Source: Trametes villosa
Taxonomy: Eukaryota > Basidiomycota > Agaricomycetes > Polyporales > Polyporaceae
NCBI GenBank assembly: GCA_002964805.2
Contig: PUDQ02000010.1
Coordinates: 3,348,001 to 3,412,000, forward strand
DNA length: 64,000 nucleotides
Direction of reading: 5' to 3'
In this document: piece by piece, positions 58,344 to 64,000 of the stretch
Layout: every line of letters begins with the position of its first letter
Numbering within the stretch: position 1 is the first letter of the stretch
Program-made: the position numbers and the translations under genes
The notes under the pieces: generated by a model
Seen by the model: the letters and a program-made list of their open reading frames with translations, nothing else
What the model was told of the DNA's origin: nothing
Databases searched by the model: none

Positions 58344-58454
58344 ATGAGTTTTGAGGATCGGGATTTTCTGGAGCACCTTCGGTCGGATGATATGGACGTT
58401 GACTCGGAGGAACGGCTTCCCTTACCACCTGGTGAGGAGGCAATGTTGACTTAG
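58344..58454 (+). pseudogene. Short fragment resembling a transposon-associated protein start
   Basis: After a CTCAG acceptor-like site, a 36-codon frame reads MSFEDRDFLEHL then DDMDVDSEERLPLPPGEEAM and stops. The acidic stretch followed by LPPGEE resembles N-termini of agaricomycete transposase-like proteins (Plavaka/CxC type). This is a weak resemblance from memory; nothing longer follows. Confidence 0.25.
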
Positions 58455-59249
58455 GGTTATGAGCACTCCTTCCCCTCCCTAATGTGGGCAGACTAGAAGG
58501 ATGCGCCACCTGCTTGCACCCACCGGCGTTCCGAACCCCCTCCAGCGCCGACCGTTCCTCCGTTCCGCTCGCGGTTTTCGCCGTCCGGTCCGGGCACCGT
58601 GCCCCCTCCTTTCCTTCCCCTACTGCGAGCCCGAGGGAGCGGTCCCTGACGACGTACGGCCCAAAAGGTGCCCATTCCAGCCTTGTACCCACCCTTGAGA
58701 CGCCCAGGCGCCCATTAGGCGCCCATCAGCACTGCCACCCTCAGAGGTGGTGAAAGTCCGGAGAATGGTGAATCTCCCAGTCTACCGCTCTACCGGCTTC
58801 TGCCGGCTCTCAGTGGCGCCCTTTGTTGGACGGAGTGTGGGGCGCCTCTGCCCTCACTCGGGGTTCTGGGGGCCATGGTGTCTGGGGTCCTCCCCTGGGT
58901 GCCAGCTCGCCGCTGTGCTGTAGCTACAGGCTCTCTTTGTACCGCTATCTACTGCTCTACCCACCTGCTTGCTAGTCTGCTTGCTTGCTGCCCGATATCT
59001 GCTCGATATCTCCTCGACTCAGTGCACCAGTTTCCGACACCCTTCACCATCCCACATCGAACGCCACATCGGCTTCACCTTGCTGCTCTGGCACACCGCC
59101 CTCACCTCGTCGACTGGCCTAGCATATAGTACACTCCAATTGGACCCCCTTCGTTCACGTCCAACGTTACGTTCAACCTCGACCTCTTTCAATCATCACG
59201 TGCAATGCCTCTGCGGTGCTGCAAGACCCTTCCTCAGTTCCTCCATCCT
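58455..59249. other. Intergenic, no gene recognised
   Basis: C/T-rich sequence with no supported gene, lying between the short fragment and the terminal-inverted-repeat element. Confidence 0.4.
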
Positions 59250-60422
59250 CATCAGCAATCCGCGCAAGTGTCTTACATGTCTTGGTCTGACCATGTTGTC
59301 TGGTTAGTGTCTTTCAATAGTCTTTGTCTGATTTTACTGTCTTGGTCTGTTGAGGGCCATCCTGGAGACATCAGACACTGTACTTATATAAATGACATGT
59401 GTCTTGCCATCAGGATTTGGGCTTGAGTCAAGCTGTCATTTCTTACCAGCAAGTTTTATACTTTCTGAGTAAGCATGTGTCTTCCTGGTAAGAAAAGTGT
59501 CTTAACACCAAGGTTAGCAATTATGCCCAATACTTCAAAGATGTATTAGCTTGCTATCATTTTCTTATATGATCTAGCTAACAGTGAATAAGCAGCATGT
59601 CCCAGCCTAGGATATAATATTACGTACCACTCATGATAGATTAGAGTGGGTACTGATATTCAATGACTCCTGCTCCATGCAAACATGTCAATAATTTTTA
59701 GACTTCTTGATCCATATAGTTTCCTGATGCCATAGTGATTCAAGTGCATGCCTTTATTGGCTTGAACTCAATTTATACCTGAGTCAATATTTCTTGTACT
59801 GGGATAGTTCCAGCGCTCTAAGAACTCAGCTGATGGTATTACATGACATAGAGAAAGTACCAGAACAGAGAAGGGACTTATATGTTAGTAGGTTGTTGAT
59901 CACCTGACACTAGCATATGCATGTAAAGAAGAAGTATTAAGGAGCACCATATATTGACCTACACTTGTATGCCTAGCAAGGTGCTATGGTGCAGTGGCAA
60001 ACCGTGCCCGGGAGGAACATGCTGAATCCATGAGGTCAGTGGTTCAACTCCCGGAGATGGCAAATGTGTGGGCCCCCTCAGGGACCACTCCGGAGAGTAG
60101 GTGCTCCCATCATGGTATGGGGTGGTGTATACCAGTGCAATATCACTTTTATATCATTTTATTACACAAAATTGGTGGTACAAAGTGGTTTTGAGGAGGT
60201 ACCTACCCTTGATCTTGCATCTGTCTTGAGAAGGGCTTATTCAAGACACCTTCTTCTTGCTACAGACCTGTCAGACCAAATGGTCTGTTGTAAGACCAAA
60301 GTGACCCGCTCCAGCACAGGGGCCTAACTTGTGCAAGACCAGATGTCTTGGTCTGATAATATGTCTGGAGTGTCTGATGCTCTTCATCAAGACACTCAAG
60401 ACACTTGCGCATATTGCTGATG
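59250..60422. mobile_element. AT-rich element with terminal inverted repeats
   Basis: CATCAGCAAT then two bases then GCGCAAGTGTCTT at 59250-59274 recurs inverted at 60398-60422. Inside, the AT content is much higher than in the rest of the window. Motifs GTCTTGGTCTG and AGACAC recur several times near both ends (59278, 59338, 60346), forming sub-terminal repeats. There is no transposase frame, so this is probably a non-autonomous DNA element of about 1.17 kb. I did not find a convincing target-site duplication. The superfamily is unassigned; CAAGTG ends with sub-terminal repeats would fit a hAT-like element. Confidence 0.5.
59981..60068 (+). repeat. tRNA-like segment with Pol III A and B boxes
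   Basis: GTGCTATGGTGCAGTGGC resembles a 5' acceptor strand plus A box, and GGTTCAACTCC fits the B-box consensus GGTTCRANNCC about 50 bp later. The acceptor strand GTGCTAT can pair imperfectly with ATGGCAA. The T stem pairs badly, so this looks like a tRNA-derived SINE head rather than a working tRNA. It lies inside the AT-rich element. Confidence 0.4.
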
Positions 60423-61202
60423 CTCTCCCACACCACCACCACCCTCTCATCCTGCCATGCCTACTCCCGTCGGACGTCTGCAGTTCTCGACGGCATCAGC
60501 AAAATGTGCAAAACTGTGCATACCGGAATGGATAGGTAGCCATAGCTATACACTCCCCTAAAGCAATGCCATACTCGCACTCCTTGGCCATTCGTGGTAT
60601 TAATATTCACAGGTCTGACAGCGGAATGGTATACAATAGGCACATATCGCCTTCCTACCGCCATGTGGTGCCATACCTCAGCAGTGGCGGCCATGCGACG
60701 GCATTTATGGCCGCGCACGGCTGCGCACGGCGAGAAAGGTAGCTCAAGGCAAATAATAGACAAGGCGCGGCGATGCGAAGGTAAGCCGTGGCGTTATATA
60801 GGCCAGGTGCCGCCGTCCCGTAACAAGTCACCGTCTGGCGCTGCCATCAGGTAGCCTACAATGACCAACAAGCCGCCACCCCAACCATGAATGCATCGAA
60901 AACATTTCATTATTAGCTATATAATACATTGCAAGAGCACGGTCGAGCGCAGACGGGGGCGGGATCCATGGAGGTGAGCCGCCAAGAGCAAGCCAGGTCG
61001 TGAGCAGTAGCAGAGCGGCATGGGTGGAGGGGCGAGAGCGAGTGGAGAGCAGCCTAAGAGCGAGAAACAGCGGCGGAAGGGCGAAGCAGATCACGAGCCA
61101 GTAGAGCACGAGAGCGAAGAGGAGCAAGAGTGTGATCCGGGTTGAAGTGGGGGCGAGTCGGGAGCCCGAGGGAGAAGCGCAGCCTGACGAGGGTGTGCAG
61201 AC
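60423..61202. other. Intergenic, no gene recognised
   Basis: Contains a TTATATAGGCC TATA-like motif near 60795, but no coding sequence could be supported next to it. Confidence 0.35.
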
Positions 61203-62050
61203 CTACTCGGCCGTAGCGCAAGCCTCCTCCGCGACCTGTGCGGCAATCCGGGCGGCAATCTTGGCGGCCATAGAGCCAGGGCGCGGAGCAGTTGTTGTTG
61301 TGATGTGTGCTGGCTGCTGGCGGCCGTAAACCTCGCTATAGAGGTGCATCAGAGAGAAGCTTGGATGTCCGGTGTATTGGGAAGAGGTCGCTCACCTATC
61401 CGTGGCACCACTTCAGGGTGTCATCCGAAAACCGCTTGCCTTTGAAGGCCCCAAGAATCCGGGAGTGGAAGTGGGACATCTCGAATGCCACATCCTTGTC
61501 GTTCCAGGACGTTTGGCTGTTGAGGACAAAGCGGGCCTATGGATACTTGAGTTAGAGGTAGAGGCGGGGGTCGTGAGCGACTTACCAAGACAGCGACATA
61601 GGCGATATGTTGCGGGCGGACTTCAGTGAGTCCATAGATGGCCGAGAGCGGAGGGCGACCGGGGCCTTTCTCGTTACAAGACCTGCTGCGCAACGCCGAC
61701 GAGGGGCCCGTAAAAAGGCACATGAGGCACTGTGGGAGCATTGTCAGCAGCGGAAAAACAACTGGATATAGACTTACCATGCGCAGGAACGGACCCCAGA
61801 GATACCCAGCGAGTGGGTCGTCTTCCGAAACCAGTGCTGGATCAAACAAGTAGGCCGGGAGGTCGTCAGCATCCATGTTGTTTCCGTCAGCTCCGTCCCC
61901 GTTTGCATCTGCCATTCCGTTGCGCGTGCAGGTGCAGAATCTATAGGGACATGAGATCAGCGTAAATTCGGAACAGGAGCGCCGAACATACTCTTCCGGG
62001 TCAGCGTCGAACTCGGTGAGCCGGTCCAGTGGGCAGAGCGTGTTGAACTT
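61203..62050 (-). pseudogene. Transposon-associated fungal protein (DUF6698-like), 5' end missing
   Basis: On the minus strand, exons 61992-62050, 61778-61941, 61586-61729, 61396-61536 (or a slightly earlier end) and 61203-61335 join with good GTATGT/GTAAGT donors. The product includes KFNTLCPLDRLTEFDADPEE, LFDPALVSEDDPLAGYLWGP, HIAYVAVL, ARFVLNSQTSWNDKDVAFEM and AFKGKRFSDDTLKW, ending EVYGRQQPAHI and AAKIAARIAAQVAEE. This pattern (a QARFxLxSQTSW-like motif) is common in uncharacterised agaricomycete proteins near transposons; DUF6698 is my best guess. No start codon or first exon is seen before 62050, and LTR-like sequence begins about 40 bp away, so it is probably truncated. Near the 3' side a TAG follows TGGTGCCACGGA unless an earlier donor is used. 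Confidence 0.45.
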
Positions 62051-62088
62051 CTGTGTCTACGGCTGTGCCGGAACGGGAGTGGCAGTGT

Positions 62089-62571
62089 TAGTGGCCGTGC
62101 GTCTACGATACGCCGGCATGAACTTTCCTACTTACCATATACGTACATTCTTTTCTTCTGTACATACTCGGCATCCTGCCATCCCTACCTATGCTTCTGG
62201 TACATTCTACGATGCTCCTGACTATTCTAGACCCGTCTGGAGCTTAGTGTTACTCATCCATGGACATCACATGCCTCGTTCTTACTCATCGTTCTACCTT
62301 CGCTCAGTCAGCGTCCTCTGGACGGTCATATGATCTCTTACTTATGCTTATTCATCGTCCTCCCTCAGTAGTATATAAGGAGGACTCTGCAGGCCTCTGC
62401 TCTTCAGTCGTTCTCTCACAGACTGAAGAGTAAGTTCCATATTACCTATGCGCCTTTACATGTTTACTTACTAGTACTTGTAGCCTCTCTTTGTGCGGCT
62501 TACAGGTACAGTACTATGCAATCATAGTCGTTCTCTCACAGACTGAAGACCTCTCTTTGTGCGGCTTACAG
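62089..62571 (+). mobile_element. LTR-like retrotransposon fragment
   Basis: The stretch begins TGTTAG and ends TTACA(G). It contains a TATA box (GTATATAAGG, 62370-62379), and about 30 bp downstream the likely transcript start region (CTCTTCAGTCG). A 46-bp segment occurs twice: interrupted by a 54-bp intron-like sequence at 62406-62505, and uninterrupted at 62526-62571. No internal retroelement proteins or target-site duplication were found, so a solo or broken LTR is the best reading. Confidence 0.4.
62370..62379 (+). promoter_or_regulatory. TATA box of the LTR-like fragment
   Basis: GTATATAAGG is a near-perfect TATA box, placed about 35 bp before the duplicated, intron-interrupted segment. 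That is where an LTR transcript would start. Confidence 0.55.
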
Positions 62572-62890
62572 CCTTCCAGGTTCAGAGTTCATCATACATT
62601 TGCTTGGCTACGCTTACAATCCCATAGGATGTCCTCAATCCTATGTAAGGGACCAGTTTGCCCAAGAGTATCACGAGCAACGGGGCCGATTCTGAGGCTT
62701 TCCAATCGGGCGTCTACCCTATATGAGGTGAGCCCCTATAGGCCCACCAATTATAAGCAATTGCACTTATTGGCATGCTAAAGACACAACCGCTGCGACA
62801 TTCGACGTCAAACTGCACAGACAGTAGTCAAGTATTACTATGTATCACATACTGTGATTTCGTGCTCAGAGGGTAGGTGTGGAGGGAGAT

Positions 62891-62934
62891 CTCGGAGTTT
62901 TGCAAAAAGCGCGGTCTTTGCAGAACCCCCCGAG
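62891..62934. other. Short perfect-to-near-perfect hairpin
   Basis: CTCGG at 62891 pairs with CCGAG at 62930-62934. TTTTGCAAA pairs with TTTGCAGAA (one mismatch) inside it, around a loop of about eight bases. It lies upstream of the foldback element and could be part of its outer end. Confidence 0.4.
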
Positions 62935-63035
62935 TGATAGTATAATCATTGAATAGCTCTCCCTTTAGGAAGTACCCCCTCCCCCCTGTAAACGGTAAGT
63001 CTCCCTATAGCCCAGAGTAGCCATCGCTCCCTGTT

Positions 63036-63831
63036 AGAGTAGACTAGATTAGATAGATCCTCGAGTAATAGAGATCACAAGTAATCTACTGATAACGAGA
63101 TCAACGCCCGAAGATGCCGGGCGCCGAGTCCTCCATCAGCGCTCACCGCTGATGGCGTCGGCAACGCTGCACCCCGCGTTGTCCGGACTTCCCTTGACCC
63201 CACGAAAGGCTACTGATACAGACGCGCCACGCTCCGGAGCGCGGCGGGATACCAGGAGCATGGGTGCATCCCCCACCAGGAGCACATGGTACCATAAATC
63301 GACCTGTGGCTCAAATCGCGCGCAAAGTGGCTCATATTGAAGGTATATAGTACTAGTAAGCAGGCATGTACAGTGCACACATTATATGTATCAGTACACT
63401 ATGCTATGAGCCAATGCTCCTCCAGTATGGGTACTCTGAGGGAGAATCTAATATTCATAACGAGTATAGCACCTATATACATCGGACAAAGCGGGATTAG
63501 TAGCCCTACATAGTGCGCACATACCGCAAAAAGAACGGAAGGGATTGGTGCAGGGGAGGGGGAGATATGGCCCGTCGGGGGAGGGGATCTTGGTACCCGA
63601 GGCAGGGCTTACCGGATTGGGAGGAGTCGGGGCGGGGAAGCGCCCTGGGGGCGGAGCGTCGGCGCCGTTGATGGCGACGTCAGGGGGAGTCCGGACAACG
63701 CGGGGGACGGCGTTGCCGACGCCATCAACGGTGAGCGCTGATGGGATACTCAACGCCCGGCATTCTCGGAATGATCTCGTTATCAGTAGATTACTCGTAA
63801 TCTCTGCTACCTGATCTATCTAATCTACTCT
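63036..63831. mobile_element. Foldback-type element with 150-160 bp inverted arms
   Basis: Left arm 63036-63195 and right arm 63682-63831 are inverted copies. Shared landmarks are AGAGTAG, TTAGATAGATC, GTAATCTACTGATAACGAGA, ATGCCGGGCG, CATCAGCGCTCACCG, GATGGCGTCGGCAACG and CGCGTTGTCCGGACT. The central 490 bp has no convincing gene. A palindromic MITE or foldback element is the simplest reading. Target-site duplications were not evident. Confidence 0.65.
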
Positions 63832-64000
63832 ACTGCCTTGCGCAATAGCCCCAGGGAGAGTATTCCCGTTCGGGAATTACTGGATTTATTGGCATTGCTA
63901 TTGGCACATAGTGGGGAATAGACACTTTTTGTTTGCGATATTGAACCGGATTGCGTGGGGCTGATGGCTGCATCGAGTGGGTGTTGGCGAGATCTGCTCC
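63832..64000. other. Window end, nothing recognised
   Basis: Flank of the foldback element; no gene or RNA seen. Confidence 0.3.

Overview
The window is nuclear DNA of a filamentous basidiomycete, most likely a wood-decay agaricomycete of the polypore type. The evidence is many short introns (about 45-80 nt, GT..AG) in GC-rich genes, a class I hydrophobin, a PCNA with a basidiomycete-type insertion, a divergent fungal G-alpha, and large F-box-like families. The order-level placement is inference. Exon coordinates were built by hand from splice signals, reading frame and paralogue comparison; no RNA or database support was available.

Layout. 0-6 kb: secreted-protein cluster, with a hydrophobin (+) between two paralogous small secreted beta-rich proteins (-). 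7.5-16.5 kb: two type I F-box-like genes (-), one related type II gene (+), and a long disordered proline-repeat protein with a homeodomain-like N-terminus (-). 16.9-19.5 kb: BRF1, the TFIIIB subunit of RNA polymerase III. 19.8-37.6 kb: a large inverted repeat. Its arms are each about 5.7 kb and each carries three F-box-like genes in mirrored order. The spacer of about 6.3 kb holds a 14-exon divergent G-alpha gene and a truncated extra F-box copy. 37.7-40.8 kb: a multi-exon gene with an MLKL-type N-terminal helical region and a degenerate kinase fold, starting 86 bp outside the right arm. 43.8-56.1 kb: a disordered protein, a possible small three-exon gene, PCNA, and a 1468-residue disordered protein with ENWDDDF repeats. 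56-64 kb: gene-poor repeat zone with a terminal-inverted-repeat element containing a tRNA-like segment, a transposon-associated gene cut at its 5' side, an LTR-like fragment containing intron-bearing and intron-free copies of one segment, and a foldback element.

How the parts relate. BRF1 and PCNA are housekeeping genes of transcription and replication. The F-box-like genes probably supply substrate-recognition subunits of SCF-type ubiquitin ligases and have expanded by local tandem and inverted duplication; ten copies or fragments lie in 30 kb. The inverted repeat with a divergent G-alpha inside and an MLKL-like gene at its edge is the most unusual locus. A link to signalling, self/non-self recognition or cell death is a hypothesis only.
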